Below, one piece after another: positions 42,795-52,009 of a stretch of DNA of 64,000 nt. The notes under the pieces were generated by a model. The model did not search any database. It was not told where the DNA came from and was given only the letters and a program-made list of their open reading frames with translations. Position 1 is the stretch's first letter; each line of letters starts with the position of its first letter. Source of the stretch: Phycisphaerae bacterium (GTDB lineage Bacteria; Planctomycetota; Phycisphaerae; UBA1845); the NCBI GenBank assembly GCA_029260015.1, contig JAJDEB010000036.1:496001-560000 (forward strand), read 5' to 3'. A program made the translations under genes and the position numbers.

Positions 42795-42839
42795 GACAGG
42801 ATAAGTCTGACAGGATAAGTCGACAGGATAAGTCAGGAC
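42795..42839. repeat. Three tandem copies of GACAGGATAAGTC flanking the SUKH-like gene
   Basis: Copies at 42795-42807, 42809-42821 and 42822-42834; the last is followed by AGGAC, giving ATAAGTCAGGAC (42828-42839), the inverted copy of the left repeat at 42171-42182. The copies are perfect. Confidence 0.88.
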
Positions 42840-42908
42840 AGTTATTAGATTCTGCGCATCAGGCGGAAACGTATTGTCCAAATAGAGAGTTCCGCAATCC
42901 GACTTTCT

Positions 42909-45900
42909 TTAGAAATCCGCGAGATGCGCTTGGAAAGCGGCGTAGTCTTCGACATCCACATCGCCATCGTTGTCATCGTCAAACGCCTGCCGACACAACG
43001 CAGATGGCGTCGCAAAACCCACACTACCGCTTGGTCCACTAAGACACGTCGCAAACGCATCGTAATCATCCAGATCGACATCGCCGTCGGTATCATAGTC
43101 ACCCGGTGGAGGTGCTACACAGTTCGCCGCACAGTTCGAACCGTTCCCTTGATAAATCCAGGGCAGTGATTCACAGAACGCCTGATCGATGTCATCGTTG
43201 CAAACCGTTCCGCCCGGCGAACAACACGCCCCCAACTCGCGACATCCGTTGGAATCCACCATCGTTTCCGGAAGTGTCTGCGGGCAAAGGTCGAGGCAGT
43301 CGGCTACTCCGTCGCCATCGGTGTCATCATCTGGCACACCGCATCCGCAAACGCCCGCCAGCGTCTTGTCCGGGTCTAGCGGGCACTCTTCAAAGCAATT
43401 TGTGAAACCGTCGACATCGCTGTCGGTCGTGCAAGTCGTCCCGTTGCCCTGATATTTCCCGTTGTTCAGCGCAACGCAGCCACCCTGGTCCAGTCCGCTG
43501 ATGCACTGGCCAATGGCGAAGCAACACGCCCCAACCATCGGGCAGCCGTCGGCATCGACTGTTGCCATCGGCTGCGTACCGGGGCACATGTCGAGGCAAT
43601 CGATCACCCCGTCGCCATCGCTGTCGAGTACATCAGACTGACCGCAGCCGCAAATACCCGGTTCAGTCTTGGTGCCATCAAGCGGACACGATTCACAGTC
43701 GTCGATGGCACCGTCACCATCAACATCTGAATCGCACTCGTCAGGCACACCGTTGAAGTCGCAATCGACACCTGCGGCTGCATCGCAGTCGTCGGGCACA
43801 CCATTGTCGTTGCAATCCGCATCGCAGTTCATTGCGCAATAAAACGGACCGCCGTCAGCCGAACTCAACTCGCTGATCTCACATTCATCGGGCATGCCGT
43901 CGGCATTGCAATCCAAGGCGCAATTCGACTCACAGTAATACGATCCGCCGGGCGTCGCTACGTCGATCTCGCATTCATCCGGCAGCCCGTTGGCGTTGCA
44001 GTCGTCGCTGGTCAGGTTGATGATATCCAGATCATCGAGCGTACCGTTGTTGTTGCAATCTTCACATTCATCGGGAATTTCATTGGCGTTGTCGTCAAAG
44101 CTGTTCCCCATTGAAATATCCAAATCGTCCGGCACGCCATTGGTGTTGCAATCTTCGCATTCATCCGGGATGCCATTCCCGTTCGCATCGTCGCTCGTTT
44201 GATTGGACAGATCGATCACATCGGGAATCGTGTTTCCGTTGCAGTCCTCGCACTCGTCGGGCACGTCGTTGCCATCGACATCGACGCTGGTAGCTCCCGC
44301 AATATCGCAGTCATCCGGAACACCGTTCGCATTGCAGTCGCCCACCGGAAGATACATGATGCTTACCGAAATCGACGAACCCTGCGGACACTGATCGACG
44401 AACGCCGACGGCGTCATCACGATCGTTGCAGGACCGGCTCCTACGGTCTGATTGAACATCGCAGCCGACAGCGTGATTTCATCGACATCTGCAATCGCAG
44501 GGCAATCGCTGGCCATCCCAGTGAAAATTTCCCCAAGCGACGTGCCGTTCAATTCAACGAGTACAGTTTCAACCGGTGACGCCAAGTCTGCGATCGCCGA
44601 GAACGTCAACGTCACATCGCCGACAGCTGACCGCATGTCGTTGACGATGAATTGCAGCGAACCGCCTCCGCCAAACACGGGTGACAACAGGAATGACGAT
44701 TCAAACACGGGGTCGAAATCTTCACACACATCGGGAATGGCGTTGGCGTTGCAGTCGATTTTGTTTTCATCCGGGATGCCGCTGCCGTTGCAATCGCTGC
44801 TGGTACCACCGCTGATGTCGCAGGTGTCGGGAATACCGTTGTTGTTCAGGTCGGCAGCGCAACTAGCTGCGCAATAGAACGGACCACCGGGAGCACCGCT
44901 TAGTTCGTCAATATTGCACTCGTCGGGCACCGCGTCGCCATTGCAATCGATGCTGCTGTTGGATGCGATGTCGCAACTATCTGCGATGGCGTTTTGGTTG
45001 CAGTCGGGTTCGCATTCATCGGGCACGCCGTCGAGCGCGCAGTCGGCGCTCGACCCTGAAGCGATGTCTGCCGCATCTGGAATTCCATTGTTGTTGCAGT
45101 CCGGCTGGCGTTCGTAAGCGCCGATGTCCACGATGGGTGCAGTGCCAATACCGGTATCCGCAACCGTCGGATCATCCGTAAACCTTGGTAGCCCGTCGAA
45201 CTCAAACAGATCAACTGAATTGCTGAAGGCGGCTGAATTGTTGCCGGCGTCGATGCATGGAGATGAGGGTGCGAGTGACGGAAGATCATCCAGCGTGCCT
45301 GGCAGATTGTCGCCTCCGTCGGCATCGACAAACAGCGGATCGAGAGCGATGTTCCCAACGCCTCCAAGCCCGCCGCTGAGATTCATCACGCATGACGTTC
45401 CGATCGTCACTGTTCCTGAATCGCGGTATATCTGGCTGGCTTCACCCATACCAGCCAAGTCGCTGTTGTCCCACAGGATGCTGTTTTGAACTGTCGCATG
45501 CCCACCGGAGATCAGCGCGATCGCACCGCCAAAATCGTCGGCGTCGTTGTTGGTGAATGTGCAGTTGATGACCTTCGGGTTGGCGGTGGATGAAATGTAC
45601 AACCCCGCTCCGTTGGCCTCGATGCCGGAACCATTGCCCGAGTTGTCGGTGAGGTTTCCGGCAAAGACGCTGTTTTGGAGCGTCGGTGTGCTTTGCGAGG
45701 AGATGAACATCGCCCCGCCAACGCCTCCACCGGAGTTGTATTTGGCGACGTTGCTGAGGAAGCGACAACGGTCGAACACACCTTTGCTCGACGTCACAAA
45801 GTACACCGCCCCACCGAACGCGGATGTGTTGCTGACAAACTCAGTGGCGACAAACTCGACAGTGCTGTTCTGACATCGCACCGCGCCCGCAGCCGCTCGA

Positions 45901-48530
45901 TTCCCTTTGATTTGGCAGTTGCGGACTTTGATCGAACTGTTCACGATACGCATCGCCGACCCGGAATTGTCCGGGCTCGAACCGTCAGCCACCCCGCCCG
46001 TGATCGTAAATCCATCGAGCACGGGAGCATTGGCGAGCGAACTGGCGGTGACGACGTGGTAGCTGTTATCGGTATCGATTCCGCCGATACCATTGCTGTC
46101 GATGTCGCCCGAAAGAACCGTGCCGTTCGTGATCGGGTTGCTGTCGCGCTGGCTGCGATCGGTTTCGACGCCGGTAAAGCCTCCATAAAGCTTCACGTTC
46201 TCCGTCAGCACGAAAGATGCTTCACGGTCACCACCCGGGTCATCCGGTCGGTACGTTCCCTGCGCGATCCAAACCTCCGCCGGTACGCAATTCGAGTTCA
46301 CATCGATCAGAGCCGACTGCAATCGGGTATAAGCATTCGCCCAGTCAGAACCATCGTTATTGCCGCTGGTCGCCGTCCGATCGACAAAAATCAAACGTTC
46401 TTCGCAAATGTCGAACAATTCGTTGTTGTTGCAGTCTGCCGCCGATTCGCAAGCGTCGGGAACGCTGTTCGAGTTGCAATCGTCTGCCCCGCGCTCAAGA
46501 TCGCACTCATCGGGTATTCCATTGGTATCGCAGTCCGGGCTAAACCCGCTGAGGATGTCGCACTCGTCGAGCGCACCGTTGTCATTGCAATCGGCATCGA
46601 CGATCAATTCCACGCGGTCAATCTGCCAACCGACGCCATCGTTGCTCATGTTGTCGCCCGAATCGAAATTCCATTCGAGCATGACCCCCTGCCCGGCATA
46701 TTCCAAAAGATCGACAACCCGCGTTTCCCACACACCCACCGCGCCAACCGGTCCAACGTCATCGACGATTGCACCATTGACGCTAAGCCACGCTGCATCG
46801 AAACCATCGGGAGCAGCCCCTCGATCGCCATCGTAAAGCGAGCAGTATTCAACGTATGCCGCGTTGGCCGATGCCGGAATCGTCACCGCATCCAGCGAGA
46901 GTATTCCGCTTTCGACCGCGCCGGTATCAAACGAGCACGACGCATCTTCGCCGAAGTACGCCCATCCGGGTGCATCGCATCCACCGCCCTGATCGCAGTT
47001 GGCGGTAACGTGCCACAAGCCCGTCGCGCTCCAGCCCATCGGCAGGCCGGCATTGAAATCGCTGCCGACGATGGCGCTTTCGTCGAAGTACTCGCAGACA
47101 TCCGGAATCGCATTGGCGTTGCAATCTTCCGCACCGGCGACAATATCGCAGCCGTCAGCAATCCCGTTGACATCACAGTCCGGTTCGCAATCGTCCGGAA
47201 CGCCATTCGTGTTGCAATCGGTCTGCGATCCGCAGTTGGGCACGGGGAAGTCGATCGAGCAGAGGTTGCCCGTTGTGGAGTTGATTGCACCGCAGTTGAT
47301 GTCGCAGTTGTCAGGGATGCTGTTGGCGTTGCAATCGAGGTCGGCAGCGTCGAACACATACGCCGCGCCCGCGCCACCATTTGCAAACGGGGCTCCGCCA
47401 ATAATTGTATCGCCGGAAATTGAAACCGAAGTACCGAGCGCGTCGGCAGCTTCGCCATCGCTGGCGACCAGTCGCGAAACCTCAACCCAACTCGAACCGC
47501 TTCGCTTGAAGGCGTAAAGCGCCCCTGCACCTGAATCGACGCCGGGCGCACCAACCACCAGCAAGTCGCCATCGAGCGCCACCGACGCACCGAACAGATC
47601 GCCAGCCAACCCACCGGACCCGGTCACTTTGAACGTCTGGGGCCAGGTGCCGGCATTGTCTTGAAAAATGTAAACCGCCCCCGCGCCATTGTGCTTGGGC
47701 GCACCGCTTGCAATCGTGAATCCATCGACGGCCACCGACGTTCCGAGTTCGTCATCGACGACCGCATCATTTGCAACGAGGATGGCTTCTTCCGGCCAAC
47801 TGCTTCCACTTCGACGATAGACGTACACCGCGCCCGCCGATGTGGAAATGTGATCGCCCGGTGCGCCGACGACCGCAATGTTACCCGAGATGCCAACCGA
47901 CGTTCCAAACACATCGCGCACCTGTCGATCGGATGCGAGCAGTTTTTTCTGCTGCGGCCAAAGGCTACCGTTGCGGGCGAAGATGTATGCCGACCCGGCG
48001 AGGTTGCCGTCGTCATCGTTGCCAAGCGCCCCCACAACCGCGTAATCGCCATCGATAAATGCGCTGATCCCGAACACATCGAAGGCGTTCGCATCCGACG
48101 CCGTGACAATTACCTCTTGCCCCCAGGTGCTGCCCTGTAATGTGTAAAGGTATGCCGACCCGGAGAACGAACCGTTGTCGGCGTTTCGGGGCGCGCCGAT
48201 GATCGCATAAGTCGCGCCCATCGACACTGCATTTCCGTAACGATCACCAGCGGCTGATTCCGATCCGACGAATGCAGCTTGAGGTGACCAGTTACCTGCA
48301 ACGAATTCAAACGGGAACACCCGCCCAGCCTCGACGCCGATCGCGTCATCGAGTCGCGAACCGATTAGAATGCGATCGCCTTGAACTGCCACCGATGTCG
48401 CAAACTCATCGCCCGACACGGAAGCAACCGCCGTGATGATTTCGCTCTCAAACTGATCAGCCGCCCGAACGGAAATGGGCACCAATAGAATGACCCAGCC
48501 GAAGACGCACAGTCGCAATGAAGTTTTCAT
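42909..48530 (-). CDS. Giant secreted protein: FG-GAP propeller, calcium-repeat arrays, beta-helix, dockerin tail
   Basis: From the ATG at 48530 the product has 1873 residues and a signal peptide (MKTSLRLCVFGWVILLVPIS). Residues about 25-400 are seven or so FG-GAP blades (GDxFGxSVAxxGDxxVVGAP). A first array of DCNxNGxPDxCD repeats, rich in Cys and Asp, follows, then a jelly-roll-like domain (about 490-640), another repeat array, and a parallel beta-helix with the 'GFTITGG/GGA' pattern (about 700-1000). The rest is DCNxNGxPDxCD and TSP3-like repeats with CGCG blocks, and a dockerin-like end (DYDTDGDVDLDDYDAFATC). It is a calcium-dependent surface or matrix adhesin candidate. The partner is unknown. 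Confidence 0.82.
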   Translation of the reverse strand: MKTSLRLCVFGWVILLVPISVRAADQFESEIITAVASVSGDEFATSVAVQGDRILIGSRLDDAIGVEAGRVFPFEFVAGNWSPQAAFVGSESAAGDRYGNAVSMGATYAIIGAPRNADNGSFSGSAYLYTLQGSTWGQEVIVTASDANAFDVFGISAFIDGDYAVVGALGNDDDGNLAGSAYIFARNGSLWPQQKKLLASDRQVRDVFGTSVGISGNIAVVGAPGDHISTSAGAVYVYRRSGSSWPEEAILVANDAVVDDELGTSVAVDGFTIASGAPKHNGAGAVYIFQDNAGTWPQTFKVTGSGGLAGDLFGASVALDGDLLVVGAPGVDSGAGALYAFKRSGSSWVEVSRLVASDGEAADALGTSVSISGDTIIGGAPFANGGAGAAYVFDAADLDCNANSIPDNCDINCGAINSTTGNLCSIDFPVPNCGSQTDCNTNGVPDDCEPDCDVNGIADGCDIVAGAEDCNANAIPDVCEYFDESAIVGSDFNAGLPMGWSATGLWHVTANCDQGGGCDAPGWAYFGEDASCSFDTGAVESGILSLDAVTIPASANAAYVEYCSLYDGDRGAAPDGFDAAWLSVNGAIVDDVGPVGAVGVWETRVVDLLEYAGQGVMLEWNFDSGDNMSNDGVGWQIDRVELIVDADCNDNGALDECDILSGFSPDCDTNGIPDECDLERGADDCNSNSVPDACESAADCNNNELFDICEERLIFVDRTATSGNNDGSDWANAYTRLQSALIDVNSNCVPAEVWIAQGTYRPDDPGGDREASFVLTENVKLYGGFTGVETDRSQRDSNPITNGTVLSGDIDSNGIGGIDTDNSYHVVTASSLANAPVLDGFTITGGVADGSSPDNSGSAMRIVNSSIKVRNCQIKGNRAAAGAVRCQNSTVEFVATEFVSNTSAFGGAVYFVTSSKGVFDRCRFLSNVAKYNSGGGVGGAMFISSQSTPTLQNSVFAGNLTDNSGNGSGIEANGAGLYISSTANPKVINCTFTNNDADDFGGAIALISGGHATVQNSILWDNSDLAGMGEASQIYRDSGTVTIGTSCVMNLSGGLGGVGNIALDPLFVDADGGDNLPGTLDDLPSLAPSSPCIDAGNNSAAFSNSVDLFEFDGLPRFTDDPTVADTGIGTAPIVDIGAYERQPDCNNNGIPDAADIASGSSADCALDGVPDECEPDCNQNAIADSCDIASNSSIDCNGDAVPDECNIDELSGAPGGPFYCAASCAADLNNNGIPDTCDISGGTSSDCNGSGIPDENKIDCNANAIPDVCEDFDPVFESSFLLSPVFGGGGSLQFIVNDMRSAVGDVTLTFSAIADLASPVETVLVELNGTSLGEIFTGMASDCPAIADVDEITLSAAMFNQTVGAGPATIVMTPSAFVDQCPQGSSISVSIMYLPVGDCNANGVPDDCDIAGATSVDVDGNDVPDECEDCNGNTIPDVIDLSNQTSDDANGNGIPDECEDCNTNGVPDDLDISMGNSFDDNANEIPDECEDCNNNGTLDDLDIINLTSDDCNANGLPDECEIDVATPGGSYYCESNCALDCNADGMPDECEISELSSADGGPFYCAMNCDADCNDNGVPDDCDAAAGVDCDFNGVPDECDSDVDGDGAIDDCESCPLDGTKTEPGICGCGQSDVLDSDGDGVIDCLDMCPGTQPMATVDADGCPMVGACCFAIGQCISGLDQGGCVALNNGKYQGNGTTCTTDSDVDGFTNCFEECPLDPDKTLAGVCGCGVPDDDTDGDGVADCLDLCPQTLPETMVDSNGCRELGACCSPGGTVCNDDIDQAFCESLPWIYQGNGSNCAANCVAPPPGDYDTDGDVDLDDYDAFATCLSGPSGSVGFATPSALCRQAFDDDNDGDVDVEDYAAFQAHLADF

Positions 48531-48725
48531 TCTCGTTGAACACCCACGCGGCGAGATTCGATCGAAGTGCCACCGTGGGCCTGTATTCGTCGTCAAATAG
48601 TGAGATCGTCGCTTTATCGATATCGGACCTTTGCGATTGGGGGCTTGAGGCCGACGGACTGGCGAGTTTCGCCAAGGATTCAGGCGTCACACGAAACGTG
48701 CGAACGACCGATAATGAAGGTACCC

Positions 48726-50624
48726 ATGACCGATTGCACGCTGACAATTCTCCAGGATCGCGCTGAACTCGACTGGCTGACTTTGCACCAACCAGAGAGG
48801 CTCGCCCAAGCGATTCTCACGTTTGACCTGGAATTGCATCTGGTGCTGAATGATCGCGGGATCGAACACCTGACGCCTTGGGAGGTTTTCGGAACGCGGG
48901 ACCGGAATCGGATGAAGCAGATCGAAAGCGACCTACACCATTTCTGGCGAGAACATGCAACGGTCCCTCATCGCGGCATCGACATTCTGAAGATCGCTTC
49001 CCATCGCCACACATCCGCGTTGTCGAGAATGGTCTGGGTCGGATGCGTTGTTGAAAATTCAATCGAGTACCACAAGCCAAATCGCGTTCTTTTTTTTGAT
49101 TGCGAAGGTGCGCACGGGCTTGAGCAACCGCCCGAGTGCCGCCGTTTGCCGCTTCTGCCTGCGATCGTCCGCGCGGTGGCGTCACAACGAAACGTCGAAA
49201 TCGAAGGCCTTTCGTTTCCTGAGCGAATCAAATCTGCATTTGACGATGTCGCATCACGTCAAGCCCAACCGAACGACTTGCCGGATCGCAACCTCGCCGA
49301 GTTGGACGGCAAACCGTTCGTCCTGCTGACCGGGAGCGGTCAAGATTTGTTGAAGCAGCTTCCGGTGATTCGCAAGATCGAAGCTTCTGGTGAGTATCGC
49401 GCGGTGCAGGTGTACCGATTCGCCGACGAAGAAACGTTGCGGCAACTTAGGGCCAACGGTCATACTGCCATTCATGATTCGCAGTTGAATCTGCCGGATG
49501 CGATTGGAATTGATAAAGCAACCTTGCAAGAACGCCAGCATGCCTTCGACTCAGCCGTAACACATACTCCGCAAGATTGCGCTCGATGGATACCCACTTC
49601 GCATGTTGATTTCGTTTTTGGTGAATACGCGCAGAAGCTTTCGGTGCAGATCGATCGATGGCAGGTTTTTTTCGATCGACACAAGCCGGGAGCATTCGTT
49701 GGAAACTATCCGGATGTCGCGATGGAAGTAGCCCATCAGCGCAGCGTGCGTTGCCTGATGTTACCACACGGCGGGTTATCTGTTGGTGTCGCGTCGTGGT
49801 ATCGATCAATGCCCACGGTGACGTTGGGAGTCGAGGGAACCGCCCATGCCACGCAACTGAATACATACGGAATTGAAGAAGATCGAATTGACGTCGTCGA
49901 TTCATTCGACATCGATGAAACAAAAGTGCCACATTACGACACTCCGCGAAATGGTTCCGACCGTTTCAATATCCTGTTGGTCACCAGCCGGTTGGCTGAT
50001 CATTCCCACGACGCCGAACTCCCCGGACTCAACTGGAAGGCGGCGATTGATTCCTTGAGATCGCTGATCACCCTCGCCAGTGATCGCACGAACTGGCACG
50101 TCACGATCAAGACGCACCCGCGTTACGACCACCCAGATTTGTACGATGTCATTAATGAATCCCTTCCACCGGATCGAAGTTTCAACATCGTGACCGATCA
50201 GTCTGTCGCGGCCTGTGCCACTCGCGCAGATGTCGTGGTTATTCCGAATGTAACATCGTCAGCAATCCTTAATGCCGCCCGAATGGGCAAACCCGTCGTG
50301 CTGCTTCGCGATCCCAAGGCGATATATCAACCCAATCCGCGAGACTCGCTGCTTTCAAATTGGCCTCGTGTCACGGACGTCTCAGAATTAATCGCTCATT
50401 TGGAGTTGCTGGCATCCGATGAAGTGGCGTACGAATCCGCCAGGCAGCAAACGCATCAGGCCTACACCGATTTCTTCGGACAACGCGCCGTTGCGGGTTC
50501 GCTGATGGAGTTTATTCGGCGCAACAAAAAAGCACGGATCACCGATGAAGGTAACCCGTGCCCATTAATTGCTCTCAACCACGGTGGCCCAGCCGAACCA
50601 TCCGATTGTCGAATACTCAACTAG
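48726..50624 (+). CDS. GT-B-like transferase of the surface-polymer type
   Basis: The 632-residue product (ATG at 48726, GAAGG just upstream; ATG at 48714 is an alternative) is cytoplasmic. The second half has the marks of CDP-glycerol glycerophosphotransferase-like and sialyltransferase-like GT-B enzymes: MLPHGGLSVGVASWYRSMP, HVTIKTHPRYDHPDLY (the 'KtHP' motif) and VVIPNVTSSAILNAARMGKP. The N-terminal half is not recognised. It probably transfers a glycosyl or polyol-phosphate unit to a surface polymer. It is convergent with the PEP-CTERM gene: the two stops share the four bases CTAG. Confidence 0.62.
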   Translation: MTDCTLTILQDRAELDWLTLHQPERLAQAILTFDLELHLVLNDRGIEHLTPWEVFGTRDRNRMKQIESDLHHFWREHATVPHRGIDILKIASHRHTSALSRMVWVGCVVENSIEYHKPNRVLFFDCEGAHGLEQPPECRRLPLLPAIVRAVASQRNVEIEGLSFPERIKSAFDDVASRQAQPNDLPDRNLAELDGKPFVLLTGSGQDLLKQLPVIRKIEASGEYRAVQVYRFADEETLRQLRANGHTAIHDSQLNLPDAIGIDKATLQERQHAFDSAVTHTPQDCARWIPTSHVDFVFGEYAQKLSVQIDRWQVFFDRHKPGAFVGNYPDVAMEVAHQRSVRCLMLPHGGLSVGVASWYRSMPTVTLGVEGTAHATQLNTYGIEEDRIDVVDSFDIDETKVPHYDTPRNGSDRFNILLVTSRLADHSHDAELPGLNWKAAIDSLRSLITLASDRTNWHVTIKTHPRYDHPDLYDVINESLPPDRSFNIVTDQSVAACATRADVVVIPNVTSSAILNAARMGKPVVLLRDPKAIYQPNPRDSLLSNWPRVTDVSELIAHLELLASDEVAYESARQQTHQAYTDFFGQRAVAGSLMEFIRRNKKARITDEGNPCPLIALNHGGPAEPSDCRILN

Positions 50625-51355
50625 CGCTTCCGACGAAGGGCCACAAGCGATCCACCCAAGAACAGCAATGCGCTCGTCGGTTCCGGCGTGGCATGAATCT
50701 CGATGACCATGTCGTCAAAATCACGATCGCTGAAACCACCGTCAGACGTATGCGAACCGTAAAGGTCTTCGATGAAAATCAAATATGTCACGCCCGTTCG
50801 ATTCAGACCGTTGACCTGATAAGTCACCATGTGATCCAGAAAGTCCGGATTGTTTGCCGGATCGGACGACCAAGGCCGCGTACCATCCTGATCGCGACGA
50901 ACCCACCGCCACGTCTCATCTGTCAGATCGACATCAGCGCTTCCCGTGACGTTTTCTAGATCACCGAAAACGTCAAACAGAAGTTCAAAACCATTACCGC
51001 GATCGAATCCGAATTGCTGGGTGAAGTTTGCCCGACGCCAAACAGCCTGCGCCGAGATATTTGCATCGCTCCAAACGCGGTCCGATGCTTCTCCCTTGCC
51101 CGTTGACAGCAGGCTGATCATGCCGTCAGGCGCAAGGCTATCGTCAAAGCGCACTGCGCTGACACCGGAGAAACCGTCGTCATAATCGTTGCCATTGGCG
51201 ACGAAGTCACCACCGTAAACCGTCTCGATGATCGATTCGTGCGTCACGTTTGGCGGTGTTGTCGAAGGAATGACCTCAGTCACACCAGCGTTCGCAACCC
51301 CAGCACTCGCCACGAATGTCGCGCAAACCAACCGTCCAACCGTCCTTAACGTCAT
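50621..51355 (-). CDS. PEP-CTERM sorting-domain protein, second
   Basis: The start at 51355 (MTLRTVGRLVCATFVASAG), with GGAGAAAG upstream, gives 244 residues with a signal peptide. The body has an acidic beta-rich sequence (LFDVFGDLENVTGSADVDL) and the end TPEPTSALLFLGGSLVAL followed by RRKR is a PEP-CTERM tail. The first ORF start at 51481 adds a stretch unlike a signal peptide. Like the protein at 4596-5417 it should be sorted by an exosortase that is not in this window. It overlaps the stop of the transferase gene by 4 bp. Confidence 0.88.
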   Translation of the reverse strand: MTLRTVGRLVCATFVASAGVANAGVTEVIPSTTPPNVTHESIIETVYGGDFVANGNDYDDGFSGVSAVRFDDSLAPDGMISLLSTGKGEASDRVWSDANISAQAVWRRANFTQQFGFDRGNGFELLFDVFGDLENVTGSADVDLTDETWRWVRRDQDGTRPWSSDPANNPDFLDHMVTYQVNGLNRTGVTYLIFIEDLYGSHTSDGGFSDRDFDDMVIEIHATPEPTSALLFLGGSLVALRRKR

Positions 51356-52009
51356 CTCTTTCTCCCCCTGCCACGATGGAGCGCCTGTAACAGCATCCGG
51401 TCTCATCGCCCATACAGATGCACAACAATCGGGCTGGGCACTTCCGTCACCAGAAGCGCAGCACAATGGCGCAAAGGGCAATGATCACGCAAGGACACAA
51501 GCCTTAACGCTTCATCACAGCTTGGTTGTATGGAGGGTGTGCGAGAGGTGTGCCTTCAATTGAACGGGCAATCCTGAACCAACAGGTTTCGCCCTGACGA
51601 CTTCTTCAAATGACGGCCTCCCAACCGCATCTTCAGAAATCGCTATATTGAAGGGGTAAGACTCGCTTCCCTCTTCTCTCCCGATCGATGCACCCGCGCT
51701 GGGTGGTCGACCAGTCAACCATGCTACAGCGAATAGTGGTCGGGTTCAAGCGAATAGTCGAACATGGGCACATTGAGGACGATAATGAGTGCCTTTCCAA
51801 CCTCCGTTCGCCGTCGGCTGAATTATATTGGACCCTTTTGACAAACCATCAATCCGGATTCTTGCATTGCTTACGTCCCAATAACTTAGGACAATCTCCG
51901 AAATTGTTTGCCTGTCATCTTTGTACGTCAACGCTCTGGTTTCGATTCCGAGTTTGACAAGATTTTGAAGTCGCAGTGATTGCTTACCGGCTTGGCTTCT
52001 CTGATCCCC
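51356..52009. other. Intergenic stretch without recognisable gene
   Basis: This 654-bp stretch separates the divergent PEP-CTERM and kinase genes. Short ORFs exist on both strands (for example 51688-51957) but none has a plausible ribosome-binding site or family resemblance. Promoters for both neighbours must lie here but none was assigned. Confidence 0.5.

Noticed and set aside
45675..47423. Long antisense open frame (582 codons) on the plus strand inside the giant protein gene
   Set aside because: It is the complement of the repeated DCNxNGxPDxCD codons, has Ser/Arg/Ile-rich sequence of no family and no ribosome-binding site. It is a shadow of the repeat array.
51688..51957. 89-codon plus-strand ORF in the gap before the kinase gene
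   Set aside because: No start context, no domain and atypical composition compared with neighbouring genes.
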